Assembly (NCBI RefSeq): GCF_001907195.1
Contig: NZ_LVWA01000010.1
Coordinates: 62,001-126,000 of the forward strand
Length of the DNA stretch: 64,000 nt
DNA from: Pontibacter flavimaris
GTDB taxonomy: Bacteria; Bacteroidota; Bacteroidia; Cytophagales; Hymenobacteraceae
Direction of reading: 5' to 3'
Below, piece after piece: positions 41,501 through 51,076 of this stretch. A model generated the notes under the pieces. The model was not told the DNA's origin. It did not search any database and saw nothing but the letters and a program-made list of their open reading frames with translations. Both the position numbers and the translations under genes were made by a program. The first letter of the stretch is position 1. The number at the start of each line of letters is the position of its first letter.

Positions 41501-41597
41501 CCTTCCAATGGATCCGGAAGCAGGCGTTAACGGTGCGCAAGACGCAAATATTCCAATGGGTAAGGCAGTTACCTTTGGTGTAAATGTTAGTTTCTAA
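38592..41597 (+). CDS. SusC/RagA TonB-linked outer-membrane protein
   Basis: A 1001-residue TonB-dependent transporter that forms the barrel of a SusCD complex. It has a signal peptide (1-21, ending AVAQ) and a carboxypeptidase-regulatory-like domain (about 25-105; VIGTVTDAESGQGLPGVTV). The SusC TonB-box region LQEVVITGYGT (~112-122), the plug with VLKDAASTSIYGSRGANGVILITTKKG (~215-240) and a 22-strand barrel ending in an aromatic residue (NVSF) follow. susD follows after 25 bp. The gene has few AAGTATA/TATACTT motifs and less GC-biased codons than its neighbours, as expected for a well-expressed surface gene. Confidence 0.95.
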   Translation: MKRLLLLSFILVVTLLQQAVAQGKTVIGTVTDAESGQGLPGVTVLVKGTQVGTATSANGSYTINVPEGSNTLVFSFIGYTTVEKQVGNASTVNVGLAIDNKQLQEVVITGYGTTIEKELTGSVTQVGSEVLEDRPVASVDQLLQGQVAGLQSIGASGQPGASQEIRIRGIGSINAGSDPLYVVDGVILNTGDVSRLTTTSNQLAGLNPNDIESVSVLKDAASTSIYGSRGANGVILITTKKGQAGKTKFNFSTEHGYTELAKVPDAGEFLNAEQWLELTREGLVNAGYGPDVINPYMASLGEGSDVDTDWRDLIVRRGKQSTYNLSASGGNEKTRFFVSGGLFDQEAPVIGSELRRISGSLNLNHTVNQKIDFFSTLNASNIDQNTPSNGGAFANPVGAIGFLLPTQNPYNPDGSLNIDRGGALGYSGNYNPLYLVENDKRDLSNTKVLGSLGAGWNITEGLRFTSQVGVDYINLEERMYWNPFHGDGRNYGGYGFDYYTRIFNWTSTNLLNYRFTVPSIDLLTADVTVGYEAQESNEYRITSSANNFPPTTALTGTVVAASPVDAAATGNDYSFSSILSRANFSYADKYVLSGSFRRDGSSRFGSENRYGNFWSVGVSWNIDQEAFMQNLDVMSTLKLRSSYGVNGNGDIGNYTWRPLYGYGINYNQQPGGAFTNIGNTALTWELNKPFNVGVDFGFFNDRLSLTADYYVRTTSNLLFERPISRTTGFTTILENIGEMKNKGFELAISGYPIDGEFKWRTSFNIAFNKNEITELPDGEDIIDGAYLLREGEDYRTFYVRQWAGVDPDTGDPQWWADAEQTEVTSVYSRAARVPYKSASPKFFGGFNNTFTFKGFTLDALFVYNFGNYVRDSWEYYLMDGGYPLSNKYSKVLDRWQQPGDITDVPRYEYDLVNSSSSFSTRLLYKGDFIRLRNLQFGYDLPSEWTEKVKLSKANVYVRGTNLLTKVYDDDLPMDPEAGVNGAQDANIPMGKAVTFGVNVSF

Positions 41598-41622
41598 TCA
41601 TTGAAAGTTAATTAAATCGTTT

Positions 41623-43026
41623 ATGAAAAATAGATTCATATTAATGTCCATGCTGTCAGCAACCATGTTGCTGAGTTCATGCGAAGATAGCTTCCTGGAG
41701 AAAGAGCCCTACGCTTCGGTTCCAATCGGCTCTGCCATAACGACGGAGCAGGAGATGCAAGCCGCAATGAACGGCGTTTACGCCTCCATGCGCACATTCG
41801 AAACGTTTGGTAGAAATATTCCGGTCTTGGGCGACCTGCTAGCTGATAACACCTACATTGCCCCTACAAACTCCGGGCGTTATCTCAACCAAAACACGTT
41901 CGCTCTTACTGCTTCTTCTGCGGAGCCCACGGAGATGTGGAATAACCTTTACGAGACTATCCTGCGCGCCAACATAGTGATTAATGCAGAGCTGCCGGAG
42001 GCTGATGCGGAAGTAGTAAGCCAACTGAAAGGAGAGGCCTATGCTGTAAGGGCATTAGCGTACCACGAACTGGTTAAATTCTTCGCAAAGCCCTACACTG
42101 TTGATCCAAATGCTGCAGGGGTGCCGATCGTGACAGAGTTTGATCAGAATGCAGAGCCTGCTCGCAACACAGTGGCAGAGGTATATAGCCAAATCATCGC
42201 TGATTATACAAAGGCATTTGAAATGATGGAAGCCGGAGCATCTGATGCCTCTTACATGAGCAAATATGCGGCTAGAGCATTGCAGGCCCGTGCTTATCTG
42301 TTCATGGGCGACTATGAGAATGCCAAGACAGCAGCCCAGGATGTAGTGGACAACGGTGGCTATGAGCTTGTGTCTGCAGCGAATTTTGTTGACTATTGGC
42401 AGAACCCTGTTCCTGTTTCTAACCAGGTGGAGACCATCTTTGAGATATCTATAGATGCCATAGACAACAATGGCTCTAACGCACTGGCTAACATCTACGA
42501 CCAAGGCGGCTACGGAGATATTTTAGCCACGACTGACCTGTATAATACTTACACAGAAGATGATGTGCGTCTGGGGGTAATTTTGGTTGGCGAGCGCGGC
42601 GGTGTAAATCCAGCATACATCGTGAACAAGTACTCTAACCGTACGAATCCTTCCGATAAGGATGACATAAAGGTTATCCGGTACGCTGAGGTGTTGCTAA
42701 TCCTGGCGGAAGCTCAGGCAAGAACCGGAGATGACGCATCCGCATTGGAGACACTGAACATGCTTGTGGCGGAAAGAGGCGTAGAGGCTTATACTTCTAC
42801 CGGCGGGCAGTTAGTAGAGGATATACTGGAGGAGAGACGAAAGGAGTTGGCTTTCGAGGGGCATCGTTACCACACGCTGACCCGCTTGAACCTGCCAATT
42901 ACACGTACCAGCGAACATCCATCAGCAGCCAGACTGATTCCTGTAGGCGATCCGCGTCGCATCCAGCCAATCCCGCAGGGGGAGATCGATGCAAATCCAA
43001 ACATCACACAAAACGATGACTATTAA
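41623..43026 (+). CDS. RagB/SusD family lipoprotein
   Basis: A 467-residue surface lipoprotein, the ligand-binding lid of the first SusCD pair. LSATMLLSSCEDSF places the lipidated Cys near residue 20. The SusD fold follows: TPR-like helices with QLKGEAYAVRALAYHELVKFF near 138-158, YMSKYAARALQARAYLFMGDY, and the C-terminal block RRKELAFEGHRYHTLTRLN...PIPQGEIDANPNITQN. Start is ATG 41623. A terminator follows, yet the amidase gene begins only 100 bp downstream on the same strand. Confidence 0.95.
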   Translation: MKNRFILMSMLSATMLLSSCEDSFLEKEPYASVPIGSAITTEQEMQAAMNGVYASMRTFETFGRNIPVLGDLLADNTYIAPTNSGRYLNQNTFALTASSAEPTEMWNNLYETILRANIVINAELPEADAEVVSQLKGEAYAVRALAYHELVKFFAKPYTVDPNAAGVPIVTEFDQNAEPARNTVAEVYSQIIADYTKAFEMMEAGASDASYMSKYAARALQARAYLFMGDYENAKTAAQDVVDNGGYELVSAANFVDYWQNPVPVSNQVETIFEISIDAIDNNGSNALANIYDQGGYGDILATTDLYNTYTEDDVRLGVILVGERGGVNPAYIVNKYSNRTNPSDKDDIKVIRYAEVLLILAEAQARTGDDASALETLNMLVAERGVEAYTSTGGQLVEDILEERRKELAFEGHRYHTLTRLNLPITRTSEHPSAARLIPVGDPRRIQPIPQGEIDANPNITQNDDY

Positions 43027-43043
43027 CGGTTGATTTAGTTTAG

Positions 43044-43083
43044 AAAATAAGGGGTGGGCACTAAGCTTGCCCCTTATTTTTTT
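43044..43083 (+). terminator. Terminator of the first susCD pair
   Basis: Perfect 11-bp stem AAAATAAGGGG/CCCCTTATTTT (43044-43054, 43070-43080) followed by T. Confidence 0.85.
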
Positions 43084-43126
43084 GCCAAAATCTATTATTT
43101 TGTCGACATCAAAACTAAACCATAAA

Positions 43127-44800
43127 ATGAAGAACAGAACCATAGCACTTTTAGGTGCCGCCTGCTTTGTGTCGGGAGCGTTTGTGGCCAGGGTGGCAGA
43201 TGATAAACTATCGGTAAGCATTCTGCAGGATGCTCAGAAAGTGCTCGGGCTGCATTTTACGGACACCCAGCTCGACTCTACAGTTTCGGAGTTGGAGGAG
43301 CTCCGGGAGAGTTATGAGGTGATACGCAAGCAGAACCTGCCCAACAGCGTGCCACCGGCGCTCATGTTCAACCCGATCCCGGTAGGCTATACTTTCCCAA
43401 CAGGGAAATCAGCCTTTGAGGCCGAGCGCCCGCAGAACGTGAAGCTGCCCAAAAAGCGCGAGGAACTGGCATTCTATACGATCCCGCAGCTGGCCGAGCT
43501 GGTGCGCACGCAGCAGATCACCTCCGAAGAGCTCACCACATTCTTCCTGGACCGCCTGAAGAAGTATGGCCCCACGCTGGAGGCGGTGACTACCCTAACC
43601 GAGGAGCTGGCGCTGCAGCAGGCTCGCCAGGCAGACCGGGAAATAAAAGCCGGAAAGTATAAAGGCATGCTGCACGGCATTCCATTCGGGGTGAAGGATT
43701 TGCTCGCCACGCGTAAGTATAAAACCACCTGGGGTGCCACGCCTTACAAAGACCAGCTGATAGACGAGGATGCCACCGTGGTGCAGCGCCTGCAGGATGC
43801 CGGCGGGGTGCTGGTAGCCAAGCTGACCCTGGGCGCCCTGGCCATGGGCGATGTGTGGTACGGCGGCAAAACCCGCTCGCCGTGGGACATCAGCAAAGGC
43901 TCCAGTGGCTCCTCAGCGGGATCGGCGGCGGCCGTGGCGGCAGGCTTGCTCCCATACGCCATTGGTACGGAAACACTGGGCTCTATCGTGTCGCCATCCA
44001 CGGCCACGGGTACCACCGGCCTGCGCCCCACCTATGGCCGCGTGAGCCGCCACGGTGCCATGGCCCTGAGCTGGTCCATGGATAAGATCGGCCCGATTGC
44101 CCGCTCCGCCGAGGATTGCGCCATCGTCTTCAATGCCATTTATGGCCCCGACGGCAAAGACCAATCGGTGTATGACGTGCCGTTTAACTACAACCAAAGT
44201 ATAAACCCGAAGAAGCTGCGCGTGGGTTACCTGAAGGATGACTTCGCGAAGGATTATGGCTTTAAGCAAAACGACCAGGCGGCACTGGATGCACTGCAGC
44301 AGGCGGGTGTGGAGCTGGTGCCCCTCTCACTGCCAGACCTGCCGGCAAGCGACCTGTTGCTGACAATATCGGTAGAAGGCGCGGCCGCCTTTGATGAGCT
44401 GACCCGGAGCGGGCGCGACAGCCTGCTGGTGGCGCAGCACAAGAACGCCTGGCCCAACATCTTCCGCACCGCCCGGTTTATACCTGCCGTGGAGTACCTG
44501 CAGGCGCAGCGCGTGCGCACGTTGCTGGTGCAGCAGATGGAGGAGAAGCTACAGGAGGTGGACGTGTACATCAGCCCATCGTTTGCCAGCAGCAACCTGG
44601 TCGTTACCAACCTTACGGGCCACCCGTGCGTGGTGGTGCCCACGGGCTTCCAGAAGAACGGCATGCCCACCACCATCACCTTTATGGGGAAACTATTCGG
44701 CGAGGCGGAACTGCTGCGCTTTGCCCAGTTCTACCAAAGTATAACACCGCACGAGGAACAGCACCCAAGTATGAATTTCAGCAAAAAGAAAAAATCCTGA
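43127..44800 (+). CDS. Amidase (amidase-signature family), exported
   Basis: Hydrolyses carboxamides through a Ser-cisSer-Lys triad. It is 557 residues from ATG 43127. Lys190 is in GIPFGVKDLLA, the cis-Ser lies in KGSSGSSAGSAAAVAAG (~257-273), and the nucleophile is Ser286 in GTETLGSIVSP. A hydrophobic N-terminus (IALLGAACFVSGAFVARV) should carry it to the periplasm or anchor it. A ~100-residue N-terminal extension precedes the catalytic domain. Between two SusCD pairs and beside an S9 peptidase, it probably releases ammonia or acids from imported amides or peptides. It is not a GatA: gatB/gatC are absent and it is exported. Confidence 0.92.
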   Translation: MKNRTIALLGAACFVSGAFVARVADDKLSVSILQDAQKVLGLHFTDTQLDSTVSELEELRESYEVIRKQNLPNSVPPALMFNPIPVGYTFPTGKSAFEAERPQNVKLPKKREELAFYTIPQLAELVRTQQITSEELTTFFLDRLKKYGPTLEAVTTLTEELALQQARQADREIKAGKYKGMLHGIPFGVKDLLATRKYKTTWGATPYKDQLIDEDATVVQRLQDAGGVLVAKLTLGALAMGDVWYGGKTRSPWDISKGSSGSSAGSAAAVAAGLLPYAIGTETLGSIVSPSTATGTTGLRPTYGRVSRHGAMALSWSMDKIGPIARSAEDCAIVFNAIYGPDGKDQSVYDVPFNYNQSINPKKLRVGYLKDDFAKDYGFKQNDQAALDALQQAGVELVPLSLPDLPASDLLLTISVEGAAAFDELTRSGRDSLLVAQHKNAWPNIFRTARFIPAVEYLQAQRVRTLLVQQMEEKLQEVDVYISPSFASSNLVVTNLTGHPCVVVPTGFQKNGMPTTITFMGKLFGEAELLRFAQFYQSITPHEEQHPSMNFSKKKKS

Positions 44801-45186
44801 AGTATAAAAGTGTAAATCCGGCTGCCGCAAAGTGTAGAGAGGCCTCTTATACTTGCTGATGAAAATAACGCACTGCCATTGTTGGTGTTATCACCAACAA
44901 TTTATACTTCGGCTACTATACTTGCTGGTGAAAACACGCAAGCAAGGGCATCTGGTTCAGCTGCAACAAGCACGAAACGGCTTCCAAGTATAAAATCTGC
45001 CTCTCAGGTTAAAGTATAAATATCCTGCTGCTGCTTCACTGTCGCTATACTTTTCGTGGCCGGCGAAGTATAAAATAACCGTTCCGAGGCACAACTTCCT
45101 GCGGGTGGCTTTTTGTTAACTTCGTGTTTATACTTTATTTTGAGGATCAAACCTTAACTAAACTACCTAAACCTAATAAACCAACC
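44801..45186. other. 386-bp spacer crowded with AAGTATA/TATACTT
   Basis: No gene. It holds about nine exact AAGTATA or TATACTT copies in both orientations and a perfect hairpin ATTGTTGGTG-TTAT-CACCAACAAT (44878-44901) that may terminate the amidase transcript. TAACTTCG near 45117 is a near-consensus -7 box for the S9 peptidase. Confidence 0.5.
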
Positions 45187-47592
45187 ATGCAACTGAAACG
45201 AAAAGTTGTGGCGTTTGCGGTATTGCTGCTGCTGGGCAGCGCCGATGTGCACGCGCAGAACGACAAAACAGAGCTGAGCGTGGAGAAGATCATGCGCGAC
45301 CCCAAGTGGATCGGCACCTCTCCGAGCAACGTGTTCTGGTCTGAAGACGGAAAGAAGATATACTTCGACTGGAACCCGGACGGCAACCGCCAGGACTCGC
45401 TCTACAGCGTGAGCGCCGACGGCCGTAACCTACAGAAGGTGAGCGCAAAAGAGCGCCGCAGCCTGCCGGCTCAGCGCGGCGTGTACAACCGTGCCCAAAC
45501 CAAAAAAGTGTACGAGAAGAACGGCGACATCTTTTTGTATGATATAAAATCAGGGAAAGCGCAGCAGGTAACCAACACCGTGGAGCGCGAGAGCAATCCC
45601 GCCTTCAGCCACAACGAGCAGAAGGTAGTATATACCAAAGACAGCAACCTGTTTGCCTGGAACATCGGCTCCGGGCAAACCGTGCAGCTGACGGACTTCA
45701 AAAAAGGCCGCAAACCGGCAGAGGAAGGCAAAAACCCGCAACGCGACTGGCTGAAGGAGCAGCAGCTGGCCTTGCTGCAGATCGTGCGCGAGCGCAAGGA
45801 AGACAAAGAAGCCGCCGAGAAGCAGCAGAAGCTGGATAGCCCCGACCGCCCGAAGGAAATCTATGTGGAAGAGAAGATCGTGAGCAGCGTGACGCTGGGG
45901 CCGAACGAGCGCTTCATTACCTACCAGCTCATCTCCCGTCCTAAAAACGCGCAGGTAGCCATTGTACCGGACTTTGTGACAGAATCAGGCTATACGGAGG
46001 ATATAAAGACCAGAACCAAGGTAGGCGACGCCCAGAGCAGCTACGAATTCTTTGTGTACGATACGCAGCGCGACACCGCCTATGCCGTGCTGATGAACGA
46101 GGTGGAGGGCATCTACGACCAGCCCGCTTACCTGCTGCAGCAGGAGGCAAAGGCCAGCGCCTCTGCCAGTGCCGCCGATAGCAAAACTAAAAAGCCGGAA
46201 CCCCGCGCTGCCGCCATCTATGGGACCTATTGGTCCGACAATGGCAAGCATGCCGTAGTGGTGGCCCGCTCTGCCGATAACAAGGACCGCTGGATTATGA
46301 AACTGGACCCGGCTACCTCCAAGCTCACGGTGCTGGACCGCCAGCGCGACGAGGCCTGGATCAATGGCCCCGGTATCAGCTATGGCCCCGGCGCCATTGG
46401 CTGGATGCCGGATAACGAGCGCGTGTGGTTCCACTCCGAGGAGAGCGGCTACTCGCACCTCTATACGGTGAACGTGAATAGCGGCCAGAAGAAGGCCCTC
46501 ACCAGCGGCAAATTTGAAGTATCGGATGCGCGCCTATCAGATGATAAAAAGCACTTCTACTTTACAGCCAACAAGGTGCACCCCGGCGAGAAGCATTTTT
46601 ACCGCATGCCGGTAAACGGCGGCGAGATGGTACAGCTGACAAGTATGGCCGGTGCCCACGAGGTGGAGCTGTCGCCGGACGAGAAAAAACTGGCCATCCG
46701 CTACTCTTACAGCAACAAGCCGTGGGAGCTGTACGTGATGGACAACAAGAAGAACGCGAAGCCAAAGCAAATCACCAACTCCCTGACTGACGAGTTCAAG
46801 GCCTACGACTGGCGCGAGCCGGAGGTGATCACCTTTAAAGCAGAAGATGGCGTGGATGTATACGCCCGTCTGTACCGCCCGGAGAATGCAGTGCAGAACG
46901 GACCGGCCGTGATCTTTGTGCACGGCGCCGGGTACCTGCAGAATGCGCACAAATGGTGGAGCTCCTACTTCCGCGAGTACATGTTCCATAATTTCCTTGC
47001 CGACCAGGGGTATACCGTGCTGGACATCGATTACCGCGGCAGCGCGGGCTATGGTCGCGATGTGCGCACGGGCATCTACCAGTTTATGGGAGGCAAAGAC
47101 CTGAGCGACCACGTGGATGGGGCCAAACTGCTAGTGGAGAAGTATAACGTAGACCCAAAGCGCATCGGTCTGTACGGTGGCTCGTACGGTGGCTTCATCA
47201 CGCTGATGGCCATGTTCACGGAGCCGGATGTGTTTGCCGCCGGTGCGGCCCTGCGGTCTGTTACCGACTGGGCACACTACAACCACGGCTATACTTCCAA
47301 TATTCTTAACACACCACACACGGACAGCACAGCCTATGCCAAGAGTTCGCCCATCTACTACGCTGAGGGGCTAAAGGGCGCCCTGTTGATCTGCCACGGC
47401 ATGGTGGACACGAACGTACACTTCCAGGACGTGGTGCGGCTGACGCAGCGCTTGATCGAGTTGGGTAAGGACAACTGGGAGCTGGCGGTGTACCCGGTAG
47501 AAGACCACGGCTTCACGGAGCCAGCCAGCTGGACCGACGAGTATAAGCGTATCTTTAAGCTATTTGAGGAAAACCTGAAAGAGCAGAAATAA
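45187..47592 (+). CDS. S9 family serine peptidase (DPP IV/prolyl oligopeptidase-like), exported
   Basis: An 801-residue secreted or periplasmic peptidase. Start is ATG 45187 with a signal peptide ending VHAQ at about residue 21. The first ~530 residues form a WD/beta-propeller gate (WSEDGKKIYFDWNPDG, WSDNGKHAVVVAR, ELSPDEKKLAIRYSY). The catalytic alpha/beta-hydrolase domain carries Ser666 in YGGSYGGF, Asp741 in HGMVDTNVHF and His774 in EDHGFTEP. An Ala/Ser/Lys-rich insertion is near 340. S9 enzymes of this layout release dipeptides or cleave short peptides, which fits the adjacent amidase and SusCD pairs. Confidence 0.95.
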   Translation: MQLKRKVVAFAVLLLLGSADVHAQNDKTELSVEKIMRDPKWIGTSPSNVFWSEDGKKIYFDWNPDGNRQDSLYSVSADGRNLQKVSAKERRSLPAQRGVYNRAQTKKVYEKNGDIFLYDIKSGKAQQVTNTVERESNPAFSHNEQKVVYTKDSNLFAWNIGSGQTVQLTDFKKGRKPAEEGKNPQRDWLKEQQLALLQIVRERKEDKEAAEKQQKLDSPDRPKEIYVEEKIVSSVTLGPNERFITYQLISRPKNAQVAIVPDFVTESGYTEDIKTRTKVGDAQSSYEFFVYDTQRDTAYAVLMNEVEGIYDQPAYLLQQEAKASASASAADSKTKKPEPRAAAIYGTYWSDNGKHAVVVARSADNKDRWIMKLDPATSKLTVLDRQRDEAWINGPGISYGPGAIGWMPDNERVWFHSEESGYSHLYTVNVNSGQKKALTSGKFEVSDARLSDDKKHFYFTANKVHPGEKHFYRMPVNGGEMVQLTSMAGAHEVELSPDEKKLAIRYSYSNKPWELYVMDNKKNAKPKQITNSLTDEFKAYDWREPEVITFKAEDGVDVYARLYRPENAVQNGPAVIFVHGAGYLQNAHKWWSSYFREYMFHNFLADQGYTVLDIDYRGSAGYGRDVRTGIYQFMGGKDLSDHVDGAKLLVEKYNVDPKRIGLYGGSYGGFITLMAMFTEPDVFAAGAALRSVTDWAHYNHGYTSNILNTPHTDSTAYAKSSPIYYAEGLKGALLICHGMVDTNVHFQDVVRLTQRLIELGKDNWELAVYPVEDHGFTEPASWTDEYKRIFKLFEENLKEQK

Positions 47593-47612
47593 CCGTTACC
47601 TCTTTAAACTAG

Positions 47613-47647
47613 AAAAGCGTGTGGTGCGAAAGCGTCACACGCTTTTT
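47613..47647 (+). terminator. S9 peptidase terminator
   Basis: Perfect 11-bp stem AAAAGCGTGTG/CACACGCTTTT (47613-47623, 47636-47646), with further T after it. Confidence 0.87.
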
Positions 47648-47978
47648 TGATTTCATCAATTGCAACAAAAGAAACATAGTGCTGATGATATACTTGAAAA
47701 GTATAAAAGGCTGCTCCGCCTTGTGCTGGAGGCACCATTCAAAGCAACAGATTTTGAATTGCGGTTAGCTAATATACAGTCACACCATTTAGGATGTATT
47801 TGCCTGTGTTCTGACACCGTAAATGAAAAATTATATAAAAATTTAGTGGATGCGCAAGCTGTTAGGAACTAGCACCTTATATATAGAAAAGACCTGCTTT
47901 TACGTGATAAAGCACCTTTGGTTCAGCAGAAGGCGAGAAAAAAGTATGGGCAGGAAGTAAAGTGTTGCAACATAGAGT

Positions 47979-47986
47979 TATATTTG
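47979..47986 (+). promoter_or_regulatory. -7 box upstream of the second susC
   Basis: TATATTTG matches TAnnTTTG, 45 bp before the ATG at 48032. The -33 element is unclear. Confidence 0.42.
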
Positions 47987-48031
47987 GGAAACAACTAATA
48001 ACTATTTTACCAATCAATCTAATCTAACTTT

Positions 48032-51000
48032 ATGAGAAAAGTTCTATTATTTGGTTTGGTTATGTTCCTAACGCTTGTTAGCCAGGCGTGGGCGCAGAAT
48101 CAGACCATTTCGGGTAAGGTAACTGATCAGAGCAATGGAGAAGGTTTGCCTGGCGTAGCTGTCCTTGTAAAAGGTACTACGATAGGCACCACTACAAGCT
48201 ATGATGGAAGTTACACAATCAATGTTCCCGCTAACGCGACTACCTTGGTTTACCGATTCGTAGGCTATCTGGCAGCTGAAAGACCTGTTGGCAACGCGTC
48301 AGAAATCAATGTAGCCCTCGAGAGCGACACCAAACTACTGGAGGAGGTAGTTGTAGTAGGTTATGGTACGCAGGAAAGACGCGACATCACAGGCTCAGTG
48401 GCCTCTGTGAAGTCTGACGAAATTCAGAACATCCCGGTTGCAGGCCTTGATCAGGCAATCCAGGGTAGAATTGCCGGCGTAAACGTAACCTCGAGCTCAG
48501 GTACCCCAGGGGGAGGTATATCCGTTCGTGTACGTGGTACCAGCTCTATCTCTGCCGGCAATGACCCGCTTTATGTAGTGGATGGTGTCCCTGTTTCCAA
48601 CAGCGATATCTCCCAGGGTGGTTTCGGTAACCAGCAGATCAACCCTTTAGCGGAGATCAACCCGAATGATATTGAATCAATTGAGGTATTGAAAGATGCT
48701 TCTTCTGCCGCTATTTACGGTTCTAGAGCATCCAACGGTGTTGTGTTGATTACCACTAAAAAAGGTAAGGCCGGTAAAACACAGGTTGATATTGACGCCT
48801 ATGCAGGTGTGCAGGACTTTACCAAAGAGGTTGATTTCCTGAACGCTACAGAGTACACAAGCATCGTAAACGAGGCGCGTCAGAACTATATGAATGATAC
48901 TGGTAAGACGATAGGTCTGCTGGGAGCACCCGCTTACAATACTAACTGGATCGACGAGGTAACAAGAAGCACGGCCTCTATCTCTAACCTGCAGGTGTCT
49001 GTAAGGGGCGGTGACGAGAAAACCAAATTCTACATCTCAGGTGCCCAGTTCAAGCAGGAGGGTATTATCCTCAACAACGAGTACGAGCGCAAGAACCTGC
49101 GTTTGAACTTAGACCACGCCGTTAGCAGCAAGATTAAAATCGGCACTAACCTGGGCGTAAGCCGCTCCACGAACAACCGTATCATCGGCGATAACAACAT
49201 CTTCGCTCCATGGCCTAACGCGCTGCAGTCCCGCCCGGACCAGCCTGCCTTCAACGAAGACGGATCATACTTCGCTACGCAGCGGAACAACCCGGTACAG
49301 GGTGCGCTGGAGCCTGAGTATGAGACTACCATCTTCCGCGTTTTCGGAAACGTTTATGGTAACTACGAAATTCTTCCTGGCTTGAACTACCGACTGTCAG
49401 CTGGTGGCGACTGGTACAACAACAAGGAGTTCCAGTACGAGCCCATCACCTCAGGACAGGGCTTTGGTACCAAAGGTTACGGCCTAGCCGGTAACGGTAC
49501 GGCAAGCAACTACCTGATCGAGAATACATTTGACTATGCCAAGTCTTTTGGCGATCTGAACATGACTGCTCTGGTTGGTTATACTTTCCAGGAGTTCGTA
49601 ACAGAGAGACAATACGTGGAGGGCACTGACTTCCCTTCTTCCAGCTTCAGGTACATCACTTCAGCGGCTAAGATCCCTAGCGGTACTAGCAACTGGACGT
49701 CAAGCGCTCTGGAGTCTTACCTCGGCCGTGTGAACCTGGACTACGCAGACAAGTACCTTCTGTCGCTTGCTATCAGACGCGATGGCTCCTCTAAGTTCTC
49801 AGAAGACAACAAGTATGGCACCTTCCCGTCCGTATCTGTTGGCTGGAGACTTTCTCAGGAATCTTTCATGCAGGATCTTTCGTTCCTGAGCGACCTTAAG
49901 CTGCGTGCCAGCTACGGTATCACTGGTAACCAGGAGGGTATTGGCGATTATGCTGCCATGGCCCTTATCAACGGCGGACAGAACTACAACGACCAGTCTG
50001 GTATCGCTCCTTCGCAGCTTCCTAACCCAAACCTGAAGTGGGAGCAAACAAAACAGTCAAACGTAGGTCTTGACTTTGGCTTCCTGGGCAACCGAATCAG
50101 CGCAAGTGCCGACTACTTCATCAAGAAAACGGATGACCTGCTGCTGAGCAGACCACTGCCAAGAACATCCGGTTATACCAGCATCACCGAGAACATCGGA
50201 TCGCTGGAGAACAAGGGCTTTGAGTTTGCTGTAAGCACTAAGAACCTGACAGGCGCCTTTAAATGGACAACGGATTTCAACATCGCTTTTATCGACAACA
50301 AGGTAACGAAGCTGAACAACGACGAGCCATTCGACAGAGGCTTCGTGAATAGAGTGGCTGTAGGCCAGCCGATAGGTGCCTTCTACCTGCTGGAGCAAGA
50401 GGGCGTTTATCAGTCTAACGACGAGGTTCCTGAGAAGCTGTTTGCAAAAGGTGTAAGAGCGGGCGATGTGAAGTTCAGAGATATCAACGGTGACGGAGAT
50501 ATCACGACTGGTGCAGACAGAACGTTTGTAGGTAGCGCAGTGCCGGATTATTTCGGAGGTATCACCAACAACTTCTCTTACAAAGGATTTGACCTGAGCG
50601 TTTTCTTCCAGTACAGTGTAGGCAATGAGGTTTACGCCATGTGGAAAGAACTGGACGGCGCGGGCAACCTGGGCGCAGGCGCGAACAATAATGCTATCGC
50701 CAAGGATGAAGCGGATGACAGATGGACTGGTGCAGGTACAAGCAACTCGGTGCCAAGAGCGGTTTACGGCGCAGCCGGTTCATTTAACGCACAGCGTTCT
50801 TCCAGGTTCCTGGAGGATGGCTCTTACCTGCGTCTGAAAACACTGAACTTTGGCTATACCCTGCCATCGTCTGTTGTAGACAGAGTAGGCCTGAGAAAAG
50901 TAAGACTGTATGCCACAGGCCAGAACCTGTTTACTTTCACAGAATACTCCGGATTTGACCCTGAAGTAAGCTCAAACGCCCAGGACGCGGTAACTGCCGC

Positions 51001-51064
51001 TAACGACCAGGCAACGTTGCCACAGCTGAGAAGCTTTACACTAGGCGTTAACATTGGATTTTAA
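48032..51064 (+). CDS. SusC/RagA TonB-linked outer-membrane protein
   Basis: A 1010-residue transporter barrel of the second SusCD pair. Signal peptide ends WAQ near residue 22. The regulatory-like domain (ISGKVTDQSNGEGLPGVAVLVKG), TonB-box region LLEEVVVVGYGTQERRDITGSV (~107-128), plug (VLKDASSAAIYGSRASNGVVLITTKKG) and barrel to the final FTLGVNIGF are intact. It is alignable with the SusC at 38.6 kb but clearly diverged, so this is not a recent tandem duplication. Only one TATACTT occurs in 3 kb. It lies 12 bp upstream of its susD. Confidence 0.95.
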   Translation: MRKVLLFGLVMFLTLVSQAWAQNQTISGKVTDQSNGEGLPGVAVLVKGTTIGTTTSYDGSYTINVPANATTLVYRFVGYLAAERPVGNASEINVALESDTKLLEEVVVVGYGTQERRDITGSVASVKSDEIQNIPVAGLDQAIQGRIAGVNVTSSSGTPGGGISVRVRGTSSISAGNDPLYVVDGVPVSNSDISQGGFGNQQINPLAEINPNDIESIEVLKDASSAAIYGSRASNGVVLITTKKGKAGKTQVDIDAYAGVQDFTKEVDFLNATEYTSIVNEARQNYMNDTGKTIGLLGAPAYNTNWIDEVTRSTASISNLQVSVRGGDEKTKFYISGAQFKQEGIILNNEYERKNLRLNLDHAVSSKIKIGTNLGVSRSTNNRIIGDNNIFAPWPNALQSRPDQPAFNEDGSYFATQRNNPVQGALEPEYETTIFRVFGNVYGNYEILPGLNYRLSAGGDWYNNKEFQYEPITSGQGFGTKGYGLAGNGTASNYLIENTFDYAKSFGDLNMTALVGYTFQEFVTERQYVEGTDFPSSSFRYITSAAKIPSGTSNWTSSALESYLGRVNLDYADKYLLSLAIRRDGSSKFSEDNKYGTFPSVSVGWRLSQESFMQDLSFLSDLKLRASYGITGNQEGIGDYAAMALINGGQNYNDQSGIAPSQLPNPNLKWEQTKQSNVGLDFGFLGNRISASADYFIKKTDDLLLSRPLPRTSGYTSITENIGSLENKGFEFAVSTKNLTGAFKWTTDFNIAFIDNKVTKLNNDEPFDRGFVNRVAVGQPIGAFYLLEQEGVYQSNDEVPEKLFAKGVRAGDVKFRDINGDGDITTGADRTFVGSAVPDYFGGITNNFSYKGFDLSVFFQYSVGNEVYAMWKELDGAGNLGAGANNNAIAKDEADDRWTGAGTSNSVPRAVYGAAGSFNAQRSSRFLEDGSYLRLKTLNFGYTLPSSVVDRVGLRKVRLYATGQNLFTFTEYSGFDPEVSSNAQDAVTAANDQATLPQLRSFTLGVNIGF

Positions 51065-51076
51065 TCGTTGAGAAAA

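Larger units (their letters stand above)
47593..48031. other. 439-bp spacer upstream of the second susC
   Basis: Contains the S9 terminator (47613-47647), a 70-codon TTG-started frame (47660-47872, KHSADDILEKYKRLLRLVLEAPFKATDFELRLANIQ...) that looks protein-like but has no ATG, ribosome site or known domain and may be a gene remnant, and a -7 box TATATTTG (47979-47986) for susC. Confidence 0.45.

Noticed and set aside
47660..47872. 70-codon frame before the second susC
   Set aside because: TTG start only, no ribosome site and no family match; kept as a possible remnant in the spacer entry rather than called a gene.
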